From Pseudomonas sp. Root71 (GTDB lineage Bacteria > Pseudomonadota > Gammaproteobacteria > Pseudomonadales > Pseudomonadaceae): a stretch of DNA of 51,687 bases. The position numbers and the translations under genes were made by a program. How positions within the stretch are numbered: position 1 is the first letter of the stretch; every line of letters begins with the position of its first letter. Under the pieces are notes generated by a model. That model was given only the letters and a program-made list of their open reading frames with translations, searched no databases and had not been told where the DNA came from. The stretch is from contig NZ_LMHY01000008.1 of NCBI RefSeq assembly GCF_001429045.1, positions 1-51,687 of the forward strand, given 5' to 3'. Shown piece by piece: positions 34,051 through 42,877 of the stretch.

Positions 34051-35469
34051 ATGGGCCAGAACTTGACCAATGACGCCGATATCCTGATTGTCGGCGGCGG
34101 CCTCAGTGGCGCGATGCTGGCGGCGCAGTTGATGCGTTTGCCGGGCCGGCGCCGGGTGCTGGTGTTCGAGCCCCGGGCCGAGTTGGGGCGGGGTGAAGCC
34201 TACAGCGCGGTGGAACCGGGCCATACCCTTAACGGCAACGCGGCGCGGATGAGTGTTGACCCGGACAACGCCGACGACCTGACCCAATGGTTGACCGGGT
34301 ACATCGAGGCGGGCGGCTGGCCGGAGTCGGATCAGCAGCACGTGCCGATCAGCGAACTGTTTCCGCCACGGGGCGTATTCGGCCTGTACGCCCGGCAACG
34401 CCTGGCCGAAGCGCAGGCGGTGGGCGCCTTGAACGGCTCGACGGTCGAGCATGTGCAGGCCGAAGTGGTCGACTTGCAAGCCGATGCCGATGCCGTGCGG
34501 TTGACCTTGAGCGACGGCCGATGCGTGCAGGGCGCGTTTGCGGTACTGGCCACCGGGATGTTTCCCGCCGCGCGTACGCCACAAACCCGCTCCAGCGGCT
34601 TGAATGCGGCGGCCCTCGATCCGTGGGACGTGACAGCCATGCAGCGACTCGATCCGCAATCGACGGTCATGATCATCGGCTCGGGCCTGACCATGGTCGA
34701 CGCCGTGGTGTCCCTGGAGCAGGCCGGGCATCGCGGGCCGATCGAAGTGTTTTCCCGCCATGGCCTGCTGCCCCATGTGCGCCGCCAGCCGCCGGCCTGG
34801 GTGGACTTTCTCGCTGAAGATCAGAACATCCGCACACCCCGCCAGTTGATGCGTGAATTGCGTCGCCACTGCCGGGACGCCATCGCCCTGGGCATCGACT
34901 GGCAAGCGCCACTGGACACGGTGCGGGCACACATCGGCCGCTTGTGGCATCAGGCGACGGATATACAGCGTCGGCAGTTCGTGCGACATGTGCGACCGTG
35001 GTGGGAAAGCCACCATCACCGCTCGCCACCCTTGAGCGCCGAACTGGTGGAGCGCTTGTATAAAGAAGGGCGGTTACGTATTCACGCAGCCTCTTACCAG
35101 GGCCTTGAGCCCTCGCTGAATGGCGAGGTGAGTATTCGCCTTCGACGGCGCGGCGAGGCGCAGACATGCGTGGTCAGCGGTGCCGCCCTGATCAATTCCA
35201 GCGGTATCGAGTACGACTGGCGCCGGGTCGCGAGACCGTTGCCACGGCAACTGCTTGCCCGTGGCCTGGTCCGGCCCGGGCCCTTGGCTCTGGGCATCGC
35301 CGCAGAAGTCGATGGCGCGGTCCTGGACGCCGAGGGTCATCCCGCCAGTCGTCTGTTTGCCATGGGCCCGCCGTTGCGCGGGATGTGGTGGGAAAGTACC
35401 GCCGTCACCGATGTGGCAAGCCAGGCCAAGGCGCTGGCCGAGCGGCTGTCGATCAGGTTGTGGGGCTGA
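34051..35469 (+). CDS. FAD/NAD(P)-binding protein
   Basis: A 472-residue protein with an N-terminal FAD loop ILIVGGGLSGAMLAAQLMRL, then HTLNGNAARMSVDP, a second nucleotide loop VMIIGSGLTMVDAVVSLEQAG, and a C-terminal MGPPLRGMWWESTAV. This is the PF13454 type (FAD-NAD(P)-binding), related to HcaR-like and monooxygenase-type flavoproteins; the substrate is unknown. It follows the XRE-cupin regulator at 14 bp. Its TGA stop is the first part of a genomic repeat that recurs at the right edge of the window. Confidence 0.8.
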   Translation: MGQNLTNDADILIVGGGLSGAMLAAQLMRLPGRRRVLVFEPRAELGRGEAYSAVEPGHTLNGNAARMSVDPDNADDLTQWLTGYIEAGGWPESDQQHVPISELFPPRGVFGLYARQRLAEAQAVGALNGSTVEHVQAEVVDLQADADAVRLTLSDGRCVQGAFAVLATGMFPAARTPQTRSSGLNAAALDPWDVTAMQRLDPQSTVMIIGSGLTMVDAVVSLEQAGHRGPIEVFSRHGLLPHVRRQPPAWVDFLAEDQNIRTPRQLMRELRRHCRDAIALGIDWQAPLDTVRAHIGRLWHQATDIQRRQFVRHVRPWWESHHHRSPPLSAELVERLYKEGRLRIHAASYQGLEPSLNGEVSIRLRRRGEAQTCVVSGAALINSSGIEYDWRRVARPLPRQLLARGLVRPGPLALGIAAEVDGAVLDAEGHPASRLFAMGPPLRGMWWESTAVTDVASQAKALAERLSIRLWG

Positions 35470-35560
35470 GTACATATCCGTTGCTGCGGTAACGGCTGCT
35501 TATGGTTTCGCCCTTACGGCGACTCACCGCAATGAGTTCGACTGCGTCGAACGGCGCTGC
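35467..35560. repeat. Short copy of a genomic repeat (partner at 51471-51687)
   Basis: Begins TGAGTACATATCCGTTGCTG, continues through the TTATGGTTTCGCCCTTACGG segment and ends with AATGAGTTCGACTGCGTCGA. The right-edge copy has the same ends but about 130 bp more between them, so this copy looks like an internally deleted form. Confidence 0.7.
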
Positions 35561-36118
35561 GCGCCCATCCCCGGATGAACACCTCCACTCAGCCTGCCGA
35601 GGGGGCGGGTGGATCAAGATCAAGAGGGTGTACGCCGGTCTGCCTTTGCTCTTCTGTGGGAGCGGCGGTGCGGCGATCCGACTTGCCCGCGAAGGCGGCC
35701 TGCCAGCCGACCTGATTTTTGCAGATGTCCCCAATCCCTGTGGGAGCGACGGTGCGGCGATCCGACTTGCTCGCGATGACGGCCTGTCAGTCACCCAATC
35801 CCTCACAGATGTACCCGATCCAATTGTGGGAGCGGGCTTGCTCGCGAATACGGTTTATCATTCAACATCTCTGTTGGCTGACACTCCGTTTTCGCGAGCA
35901 AGCCCGCTCCCACATTATTTGAGCAGTGTCGAGCGCAAAATCTGTGTACAACCACGTCCCCTGTGGGAGCGAGCTTGCTCGCGATGACGGCCTGTCAGCC
36001 GACTCAATTCTCACAGACGAACAAACCCGGCAAAAAACCGCGGCCCCCACCCGAGACCGCGTTTTTCCATAGGGTTCAAGCCGGCCCCATCAACCAACGT
36101 GGCGAATGGGGCGCGGGC
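35561..36118. repeat. REP-rich gap (at least five GTGGGAGC-family arms)
   Basis: No gene. Arms at 35655-35698 and 35739-35781 carry an unusual insert, GGTGCGGCGATCCGACTTG, between GTGGGAGCG and the CGCGA tail. An ordinary inverted pair lies at 35825-35914 and a single arm at 35961-35990. A terminator for the minus-strand operon follows at 36031-36066. Confidence 0.8.
36031..36066 (-). terminator. Rho-independent terminator of the secreted-protein operon
   Basis: On the minus strand AAAAACGCGG...CCGCGGTTTTTTG forms a GC stem with a T tract, about 55 bp after the last stop. Confidence 0.65.
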
Positions 36119-38368
36119 TCAGTTGGCGATCACCGGCACTGTCCGCACGGAGCCTTGGGACGAGGTGATCGTGGCGGTCGGGTTCGCCGACGGTACGAGC
36201 GTGGTGGTGTTGTTCACCGTCAACCGCCAGCGACCGTTCACCGGTACGGTGGTGGTGCCCAGGGTGACGAGCCCGGTCGGCGTGGTGACCTTGATAGTGA
36301 TGGTGTTGCCGGTGGTCACCGATGAGGTGCCGGCAAAGTTCCAGTTGAAGCGGTTATTGGAACGGGCACTCACCGTTGCGGTGGTCACTGCGAAGGTTTC
36401 CGCCGCGGGCCGTGGCGAGACCTGCACCGTGACCGTGGCCGGCGACGTCGACTGGGCGCCGAAGCTGTCCCGGGCGATGTAGGTGAAGGTCGTGGTGAAG
36501 GCCGTGGTGATGGTGGCCGGTGGGGTATAGGTGAGCACCGTGCCGTTACTGCTGACGGTGCCGCGATTTGCCGGTGGCTGAGTGAAGCTGGCGACCGCGA
36601 GTGGCACATTGCCTTCTGGGTCGGTGTCGTTGGCCAGCACGTTGATTGGAATCGCCACACCCAGTGTAGTGGCGGCATCGGCGACTGCCACCGGAGGCCG
36701 GTTAGGCGCCACGGTAATGGTCACGGTTGCCGCTGTCGTCGAGGCCAGGCCTTTGACGTCTTGGGCCTTGTAGGTGAAGGTCGCGGTCAGCGGCGCGTTG
36801 ACGACAGCGGGAGGGGTGTAGACCACCGCCGTAGTGCCGCTCAATGCCACGGAGCCCTGGTCGGTGGCCGGTTGGGTCAGCGCAGTAATGCTCAGCGGGG
36901 TATTGCCGTCCGGGTCGCTGTCATTGGCCAGCACGTTGAGGGTGAGCGGCACACCGAAGCTGGTGCTGCCAGCGTCGGCAACCGCAAGCGGCCGCTGGTT
37001 CAGGCCGCTGTCCGGCGCCGTACCCACGACGACAACGGGCTCGGTGTCACTGCCGCCAGCGGCGGACTTGACCGTCACGGTTGCAGGAGGTTGGGTCAGG
37101 TCAGTCACCGTCAGGCGCTGCAGGATTCCGGTTTTCGACAGCCGCCCGTAACCCTGGGCGACCATGTCCGGTACCACCACTTCGTCCGTGGAGGTGGCCT
37201 CGATCAGCAGGCTGTGGTTGCTCCAGCTGTAACGGGCGGTCTGGATTTTCACCACGTCCGAGAGCTTGCTCGACACCGCGGTCGGGCGAGTGGTCCCGGC
37301 GGGGTCGGTGGCGGTGACTACCACGACTGGCGGCACCGTCCCGTTGACCAGCAGATGCTGGGCGAAGAACACGCCGTTGTTATCGCTCACCATGTTGGTC
37401 TGGCAGGGCGATACAGGCGGGCCGGGGACCAGGGCGATGCTTTCGCGAAAGCACAGGGTCGAGCCGTTGGTGGCTTTGGCAAACACTTCGACCCGGGTGT
37501 TGTTGCCGCCCGTGCCGGCTATCCGGCGGTAGGTGGCACGGGTCATGTCCACCGCGGTTTGCGCGCGGTTGTCGAGCACCTTGCCGGACAGGGTGAACAG
37601 GTTGGTCTGGATAGCCCCGGCCGGACCCTGGATGCGCACGAAGTTGGTGTTGTTGGGGCTGCCGGTCACGGCTTCGGTGAGGTTGGGGTCGCCGACGAAG
37701 GTTTCGACGGCGCCGGAGTCCGGGTTCACCTCGGTGTAGGGGCCGTTGACGCTGCGCAGGAACGGCCCGATCGCACCGTTGACCGCACCGCTGAAAACGC
37801 CCGGCGCACCGATGCCGACGTCCCTGGTGATGTTTATCGCACGACGCCCGGTGGTGGTGACGTTCACCGTTTCCACGCCATAGGGGTGGGTAATGGTGTA
37901 GGTCCCGGCAACGGGAATGTTCACCCGCATGCGAATCCGCGCGAAGCTGACCTGGTCGCCATCGAGCGGGTTGCCACCGGCAAACGCGGCCTCGATCCCG
38001 GCGACATAGGCGTCCATGCCATAGCCTGCGGTGTCGTTGGGGATGCTGGTCTCGGCAAGGAACCAGAAGGCTTCGTCTGGCCAGTTATCCGGGAACACCA
38101 TCGGCAGGGTGTCATCGAAAATACCCGGCGTCGGCAGCAGGGTGCACATGTAGGCCGGTGGCACACTGGCGGCCACCCGCGAGCTGGCGGCGCGGGACTG
38201 GCACAACTCCATCGACAGCAAATTAGTGTCCTGATACCAGATCGGGAATTTCCCGGTGGCAAAGGTGTAAGGGCCGGGATCGACGGCGGCGAGTTGCGCG
38301 AAGGCACTGCCGGTCAGCGATAGAGTCAGTCCCAGGGCGTTGAGCGCCAGGCGTGGCCATTTGTTCAT
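36119..38368 (-). CDS. Large secreted protein, paralogue of the gene at 38404, with Ig/cadherin-like repeats
   Basis: A 749-residue exported protein (signal peptide about 1-25, ending AFA). The first 450 residues match the upstream gene's product throughout: AVDPGPYTFATGKFPIWYQD, LCQSRAASSR, YMCTLLPTPGIFDD, PDEAFWF, SFARIRMRVN, RRAINITRDVGIGAPG, GPFLRSVNGPYTE. It then has two tandem Ig/cadherin-like repeats of about 98 residues (each with AVADA...NVLANDxDPxGN...YTPPA, then TFTY) and a C-terminal strand-rich domain of about 95. The role is unknown; no catalytic motif is visible. ATG 38368 follows AGGAGG, 35 bp after the upstream gene, so both share the sigma-54 promoter at 39811. Confidence 0.8.
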   Translation of the reverse strand: MNKWPRLALNALGLTLSLTGSAFAQLAAVDPGPYTFATGKFPIWYQDTNLLSMELCQSRAASSRVAASVPPAYMCTLLPTPGIFDDTLPMVFPDNWPDEAFWFLAETSIPNDTAGYGMDAYVAGIEAAFAGGNPLDGDQVSFARIRMRVNIPVAGTYTITHPYGVETVNVTTTGRRAINITRDVGIGAPGVFSGAVNGAIGPFLRSVNGPYTEVNPDSGAVETFVGDPNLTEAVTGSPNNTNFVRIQGPAGAIQTNLFTLSGKVLDNRAQTAVDMTRATYRRIAGTGGNNTRVEVFAKATNGSTLCFRESIALVPGPPVSPCQTNMVSDNNGVFFAQHLLVNGTVPPVVVVTATDPAGTTRPTAVSSKLSDVVKIQTARYSWSNHSLLIEATSTDEVVVPDMVAQGYGRLSKTGILQRLTVTDLTQPPATVTVKSAAGGSDTEPVVVVGTAPDSGLNQRPLAVADAGSTSFGVPLTLNVLANDSDPDGNTPLSITALTQPATDQGSVALSGTTAVVYTPPAVVNAPLTATFTYKAQDVKGLASTTAATVTITVAPNRPPVAVADAATTLGVAIPINVLANDTDPEGNVPLAVASFTQPPANRGTVSSNGTVLTYTPPATITTAFTTTFTYIARDSFGAQSTSPATVTVQVSPRPAAETFAVTTATVSARSNNRFNWNFAGTSSVTTGNTITIKVTTPTGLVTLGTTTVPVNGRWRLTVNNTTTLVPSANPTATITSSQGSVRTVPVIAN

Positions 38369-38403
38369 GATGCCTCCTGATGAGGATCCGGGCATGTGGG
38401 CGT

Positions 38404-39750
38404 TCATTGCACGATGACCACTTCTTCGGTATCGCTGCCGCCATTGGAGGACGACACACGAACCTGGGCTGGCGGAATCGGCGAGATGCCGGTGGCCAGG
38501 CTTTTCACGGCGCCGTCACCACTCAAGGCGCCGATGGCGATACCGGTGCCGGAGCTGGCGGTGAGCACCGGAGGCGACGTTTCATCGCTGGTCGAGGCCA
38601 CGATGGTGATTTGCCCGGTGCTCAGGCTGTACTCGGCGCGTGAGATCGTCACCAGGTCGGTCAGCGGCATGGGCAAAATGGTCGGCGTGCTGCTGGCGAT
38701 GGCCAGGTGGTTGTCGGCAGTCACCTGCAAGGTGCTCGGCAGCGTCGGATTGTTCGGCGACTGCGCATACCAGTGGCCGGTGGTGTTCGCTTCGGTGAAG
38801 TTCAGTACCGGGTTGTTGCTGTCCAGGGTCACGGTGGCCGGTGGCGGCGGGGCCAGCACGAACACGTCCTGCTGGGCCACCGGGGCGCTGGTGCCGGCTT
38901 GTCGCGAGTAGGTGCTGCGCTCGGCGATTACCGGGGTCGGCCGGACCACCTTCGACAATTTGCCGGATACGGCGAAGAGGTTGGTGCGCAAGTCCAGGCC
39001 ATTGGGGCCTTCGATGCGCACGTAGTTGGTGTTGAACGGGCTGCCGGTGACGGCTTCGGCGAGGTTCGGATCACCGACGAATTGTTCGGCCTGGCCAGTG
39101 CTCGGGTTGGTTTCGGTGTAGGGACCGTTGACGCTGCGCAGGAACGGCCCGACATCGCCCTTGAGCGCACCGTCGTAGGTTTTCGGCGCACCGATGCCAA
39201 TGTCCCGGGTCATGTTGATCGCCCGTCGGCCGGGAGTGTCGACGTTGAACACTTCGACGCCGTAGGGGTGGGTGATGACGTAAGTGCCGGCGGTGGGCAC
39301 GTCGATGCGAACACGAATGCGGGCGAAGCTGATCTGGTCACCCTCCAGTGGATCCCCGCCACTGAAGGCTGCTTCGAGCGCCGAGACATAGGTCAGGTCG
39401 ATGCCTCGGGCGGCATCGATGATGGTCGTTTCGCCTGTGGCCCAGAACGCTTCGTCGGGGAAATTGGTCGGAAAGACCAACGGTTGATTGTCATCGAAAA
39501 TGCCGGGATTAGGGATCAGCGAGCACATGTAAGTCGGAGCGCCTGGCGCGCTGGCAACCCTGGAACTGACAGCCTTTGATAAACATAGGTCAAGGGTGCG
39601 GCCGTGGCTGTCTTGATACCAGGCGGCGAAATTGCCATTGGCTGGCAGGTAGGGTCCGGGGTCTACGGCAAACAGCGCTGCCTGGGCCATGCCTTGGGCT
39701 AGAGCGGTCATGACCAGGGCAGTCGCGGTTTTGCACAGTAACGGGTGCAT
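38404..39750 (-). CDS. Secreted protein of unknown function, first gene of the sigma-54 operon
   Basis: A 448-residue exported protein (signal peptide about 1-24, ending MAQA). The mature N-terminus reads ALFAVDPGPY, then AAWYQDSHGRTLDLC, YMCSLIPNPGIFDDNQPLVFPTNFPDEAFWA and SVNGPYTETNPSTGQAEQFVGDPNLAEAV. The sequence is strand-rich with few Cys (two conserved) and no metal motif I recognise. ATG 39750 follows AGAGGG; an in-frame start further upstream (39987) lies beyond the promoter. It is the shorter paralogue of the next gene. Position beside mnxS1 and the sigma-54 promoter suggest a role in manganese oxidation, perhaps as a matrix or oxidase partner; that is inference. Confidence 0.78.
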   Translation of the reverse strand: MHPLLCKTATALVMTALAQGMAQAALFAVDPGPYLPANGNFAAWYQDSHGRTLDLCLSKAVSSRVASAPGAPTYMCSLIPNPGIFDDNQPLVFPTNFPDEAFWATGETTIIDAARGIDLTYVSALEAAFSGGDPLEGDQISFARIRVRIDVPTAGTYVITHPYGVEVFNVDTPGRRAINMTRDIGIGAPKTYDGALKGDVGPFLRSVNGPYTETNPSTGQAEQFVGDPNLAEAVTGSPFNTNYVRIEGPNGLDLRTNLFAVSGKLSKVVRPTPVIAERSTYSRQAGTSAPVAQQDVFVLAPPPPATVTLDSNNPVLNFTEANTTGHWYAQSPNNPTLPSTLQVTADNHLAIASSTPTILPMPLTDLVTISRAEYSLSTGQITIVASTSDETSPPVLTASSGTGIAIGALSGDGAVKSLATGISPIPPAQVRVSSSNGGSDTEEVVIVQ

Positions 39751-39810
39751 GGGTATTCCCTCTGTCGAAGTACCTGCCCCTTGGGGATGGGGCAGTTGGC
39801 AGGGATATCG

Positions 39811-39826
39811 GCAACTTCCATACCAA
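39811..39826 (-). promoter_or_regulatory. Sigma-54 promoter of the secreted-protein operon
   Basis: The minus strand reads TTGGTATGGAAGTTGC, with GG-N10-GC spacing. The start of transcription would be near 39799, about 50 bases before the ATG at 39750. Confidence 0.65.
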
Positions 39827-39913
39827 TCGGCAAAAACGCCCGTGAGAAGCCCGCAGTAAAGGCCTTGGCGCAATCGTTGGCGGCAGTACGGGAGGTTATG
39901 GCGCGGGCAACTG

Positions 39914-39930
39914 TCCCCCGCTTTGGGGGT
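39914..39930. promoter_or_regulatory. Candidate activator-binding box between the divergent mnx operons
   Basis: The minus strand reads CCCCCAAAGCGGGGGA, an almost perfect palindrome. Its first C is 105 bp upstream of the -24 GG of the secreted-protein promoter. It shares CCCCCAA and the GG end with the other two boxes. Confidence 0.5.
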
Positions 39931-40024
39931 GACGGGGCTGCGGGGTGGGTGGGGTATCGCAGTCCCCAGGTTCGGGCAAACGGCCATGGCTGGGCTATAA
40001 ACCTATAGGGGGTTTCCGGGAACC

Positions 40025-41476
40025 GTGTCCATGAACACCATCGCCAAAGTACTTGCGACCGACAGCGAAGTTCGCTTGAACACGCGCAAGGAGCCGTTCA
40101 ATCTGCTGCGCTGGTTTTCACTGGTCAGCATGGTGGTGATCGGCACGGTGGCGGTGGCGCTGGGGGCGGTGTCCACGCGGTTCGTGATTACCGAAAGCGT
40201 GCAGCGCGATGCGCTGTTGACCTCGCAATTCGTCCAGGCGATTGCCGCGGCCGAAGTGCGGCATGTGGCGATTCCCAACGTCAGGACCATGGGCGAGTTG
40301 CTCGACCCACGAAAAGACAAGGACTTTCCTGACGTCGACCCGCTGTCCCGTGCCAGTGCCCGTGATGAATTCCTCGACCACATCGAAAACTTGCCGGACG
40401 TGATCCTGGCCAACATCTATGCCCCCGACCGCATGGTGATCTGGTCGACCAATCCGGCCTTGATGGGCATCACCAACCGTGCCGATGAAGACCTCGACCG
40501 TGCTTTCAACGCCAAGACTTCGGTGTCGACCAGTTTCCACGGTGTGGACACATCCCGCATGGAGCAGAAGTTTGTGGAGCCCCCCAAATACATCTTCATC
40601 GAAAACTATATTCCCCTGTTGGACGCCGATGGCAGCACCGTCACGGCGATGGTCGAGATCTACAAGGAACCGCAGGACCTGATCAACCGCATGGAGCGCG
40701 GCCTGGTGCTGATCTGGCTGGCGACCGCCCTGGGCGGCGGTCTTATTTACCTGGGGCTGTACTGGATCGTGCGGCGGGCGGCGATCCTGCTGGCGACGCA
40801 GCAAAAGCAATTGATCACCAACGAAACCTTTGTGGCTCTGGGAGAGGTGTCCTCGGCGGTCGCCCACAGTCTGCGCAATCCTTTGGCGAACATCCGTTCA
40901 AGCGCCGAGTTGGCGATAGAGTTCGACAGCGGCCCGGCACACAGGAACATCAACGACATCATTGGCCAGGTCGATCGCATGTCGACATGGGTGCGGGAGT
41001 TGCTCCAGTCCCTGCGACCGCTCAATGACGAGGCGGAACCGGTGAACCTGGTGGCGGCCCTGCATGACAGCCTGATGGCTTACGAGCACCAGATCGGCAA
41101 GGCCAGGGTCAGCGTGGTGTTCGAGCCGGACCAGACGCCCATGGTGCTGAGCCAACACGTGCAACTGACCCAGATCCTCAACAGCCTGCTGTCCAATGCG
41201 GTGGAGGCCATGGACGCGGGTGGCACCCTGACCATCCAAATCGAACCGTGCGATGCCCAGAGCGTCAGCGTGAGGGTGAGCGATACCGGCAAAGGCATGA
41301 GCGAAGAACAGCGCACAATGGCCTTCCGGCCGTTTTTCACCACCAAGCAGGGCGGGCTGGGCGTCGGGCTGGTGTTGGTCAAGCGGATCATGGAGCGATT
41401 TGGCGGTGCGGTGAGCCTCGACAGCAGTGAAGGCGAGGGCACCACTGTGCGGCTGTCATTTGTTCTGGCCACCTGA
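40025..41476 (+). CDS. mnxS1: Membrane sensor histidine kinase MnxS1-like
   Basis: A 483-residue kinase: TM1 about 30-52, a periplasmic sensor of about 175 residues, TM2 about 228-249, no HAMP, then the dimer helix with His281 in VAHSLRNPLANIRSSAEL and an ATPase domain (N-box LLSNAVEA, DTGKGM at 420-425, GGLGVGL at 443-449). It shares this layout and much sequence with the kinase at 42878. Two such kinases plus an NtrC-type regulator match MnxS1/MnxS2/MnxR, which control Mn(II) oxidation in P. putida GB-1; the naming rests on that synteny. GTG 40025 and ATG 40031 are both possible. Divergent from the secreted-protein operon. Confidence 0.82.
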   Translation: MSMNTIAKVLATDSEVRLNTRKEPFNLLRWFSLVSMVVIGTVAVALGAVSTRFVITESVQRDALLTSQFVQAIAAAEVRHVAIPNVRTMGELLDPRKDKDFPDVDPLSRASARDEFLDHIENLPDVILANIYAPDRMVIWSTNPALMGITNRADEDLDRAFNAKTSVSTSFHGVDTSRMEQKFVEPPKYIFIENYIPLLDADGSTVTAMVEIYKEPQDLINRMERGLVLIWLATALGGGLIYLGLYWIVRRAAILLATQQKQLITNETFVALGEVSSAVAHSLRNPLANIRSSAELAIEFDSGPAHRNINDIIGQVDRMSTWVRELLQSLRPLNDEAEPVNLVAALHDSLMAYEHQIGKARVSVVFEPDQTPMVLSQHVQLTQILNSLLSNAVEAMDAGGTLTIQIEPCDAQSVSVRVSDTGKGMSEEQRTMAFRPFFTTKQGGLGVGLVLVKRIMERFGGAVSLDSSEGEGTTVRLSFVLAT

Positions 41477-41492
41477 AAACGGGGATGAACTA

Positions 41493-41509
41493 CCCCCAAC
41501 ATTGGGTAT
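41493..41509 (+). promoter_or_regulatory. Candidate activator-binding box upstream of the SCO gene
   Basis: CCCCCAACATTGGGTAT, part of an inverted repeat TACCC/GGGTA. It matches the box at 548-564 in 14 of 17 positions and lies 112 bp upstream of the -24 GG. Confidence 0.6.
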
Positions 41510-41602
41510 CAATCCCCGGTCATCTCCCCGGTCATCGCCCATTGATTTTGATAAATCATTGTTTTATGGAGTGTTAGTACTTTTTTATAGAAAAACACAT
41601 GA

Positions 41603-41619
41603 TTGGCGAGGTCCTTGCA
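41603..41619 (+). promoter_or_regulatory. Sigma-54 promoter of sco-mnxS2-mnxR
   Basis: TTGGCGAGGTCCTTGCA, with GG-N10-GC spacing. Transcription would begin near 41631, 30 bases before the ATG at 41661. MnxR would thus drive its own gene. Confidence 0.75.
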
Positions 41620-41660
41620 AAACCACCATTACCCCCTTCACCACATCGAGGCGGCTGGTG

Positions 41661-42776
41661 ATGGAAAAAAAAGAGATACATTCACCACGCTCACGAGCCC
41701 TGGGCATGCACCTGGTGCTGATGCTGGTGACCGGTTTGCTGGCCAGCCAACTGCTGGTCGCCAGCCAGCCGACGTCGACGCCCGCACCTGCCCCGGCATC
41801 CACTGGCGAATCCGCTGTCGTTGAAGCCGTCACTCCGTGGGGGGCCGACTATTTCCCCAACACCCCGCTGACCGACCAGGACGGACAGCCGCTGCATTTT
41901 TTCGATGACTTGATCAAAGACAAGGTGGTGGTGATCAACTTCATTTTCACCTCGTGCAGCGACTCCTGCCCCCTGGAAACCGCGCGCTTGCGTCAGGTGC
42001 AGAAACTGCTGGGGGATCGGGTCGGCAAGGACATCTTCTTCTACTCCATCAGCATCGACCCCTTGAGCGATACCCCCGAGGTGCTCAAGGCCTATGCGCA
42101 ACGCTTCCAGGTCGGGCCCGGGTGGAAATTCCTCACAGGGGAATTCGCCGACGTCACCGACCTGCGCAAAAAACTGGGGCTGTTCATCGAAGGCGTCGAT
42201 AACGGGCGCAATAAGGACCACAACCTGAGTCTTATCGTCGGCAACCAGGCAACGGGTCGCTGGATGAAAGCCTCGCCGTTCGAAAACCCGTGGATTCTGG
42301 CCGATCAACTGGCCAATACCCTGCATAACTGGAAACAGCCCAGTGTCGAAGAAAGCTATGTCGATGCACCGGAAATTCGCCCGCCGAGCAATGGCGAAGA
42401 GCTGTTTCGCACCCGCTGCGCCTCTTGCCACAGCCTCGGTCCGCTGGACGGGCAGGGCATCGGCTTGCGCAGCATCGGCCCGGACCTGATCGGTGTGACC
42501 TACCAGCGCGATCCGGCCTGGCTCAAGCGCTGGATCCGCGAACCTGACCGCATGCTCGAGGAAAAGGACCCGATTGCGATGGAGCTGTTCGAGCGCTACA
42601 ACCGGATCTCGATGCCCAACTTGCGCCTGGATGCGAAATCCGCCCAGTCCCTCATCGATTTCCTGCGAGAAGAAACCGACCGTCAGCATCCGCCAGCGGC
42701 GCCCTTGGTCAGTGTGAAGGAGGAGCCTGAACAACATCATTCGGTCGCGCACCCCGAGACGCCCCGGGTGCAGTAG
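41661..42776 (+). CDS. SCO1/SenC protein fused to cytochrome c
   Basis: A 371-residue exported or membrane-anchored protein (hydrophobic helix about 15-34). Residues 55-225 are a SCO domain with the copper motif Cys99-x3-Cys103 (TSCSDSCP) and the third ligand His187 (KDHNLS). Residues 240-335 are a class I cytochrome c with C253-A-S-C256-H257 and a likely axial Met318 (ISMPN). SCO proteins deliver copper to, or reduce thiols of, cuproenzymes; the haem domain would pass electrons. Placed between the two Mnx kinases it may mature the multicopper oxidase or sense copper/redox. ATG 41661 follows GAGG; it has its own sigma-54 promoter. Confidence 0.88.
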   Translation: MEKKEIHSPRSRALGMHLVLMLVTGLLASQLLVASQPTSTPAPAPASTGESAVVEAVTPWGADYFPNTPLTDQDGQPLHFFDDLIKDKVVVINFIFTSCSDSCPLETARLRQVQKLLGDRVGKDIFFYSISIDPLSDTPEVLKAYAQRFQVGPGWKFLTGEFADVTDLRKKLGLFIEGVDNGRNKDHNLSLIVGNQATGRWMKASPFENPWILADQLANTLHNWKQPSVEESYVDAPEIRPPSNGEELFRTRCASCHSLGPLDGQGIGLRSIGPDLIGVTYQRDPAWLKRWIREPDRMLEEKDPIAMELFERYNRISMPNLRLDAKSAQSLIDFLREETDRQHPPAAPLVSVKEEPEQHHSVAHPETPRVQ

Positions 42777-42829
42777 TGTCAAAAAAATCACGCGGGTCGG
42801 TCAAGGCAGTCAATGCCACCTACACTGAT

Positions 42830-42861
42830 CCTGAAAGCGGCTGAAAAGGCTCGATTTCAGG
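42830..42861. repeat. Inverted repeat upstream of mnxS2
   Basis: CCTGAAA-N18-TTTCAGG, 16 bp before the mnxS2 ATG. Possible mRNA hairpin or attenuating structure. Confidence 0.4.
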
Positions 42862-42877
42862 CACCCAGGACACAGCC

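Noticed and set aside
35561..36000. Series of similar repeats that might suggest a CRISPR array
   Set aside because: Repeats are inverted, irregularly spaced REP hairpins of differing sequence without uniform spacers or cas genes.
39946..39961. Possible sigma-54 promoter for mnxS1 (TGGGTGGGGTATCGCA)
   Set aside because: Spacing is right but the -24 and -12 elements match poorly, and the nearby box would be only about 18 bp upstream, too close for an enhancer.
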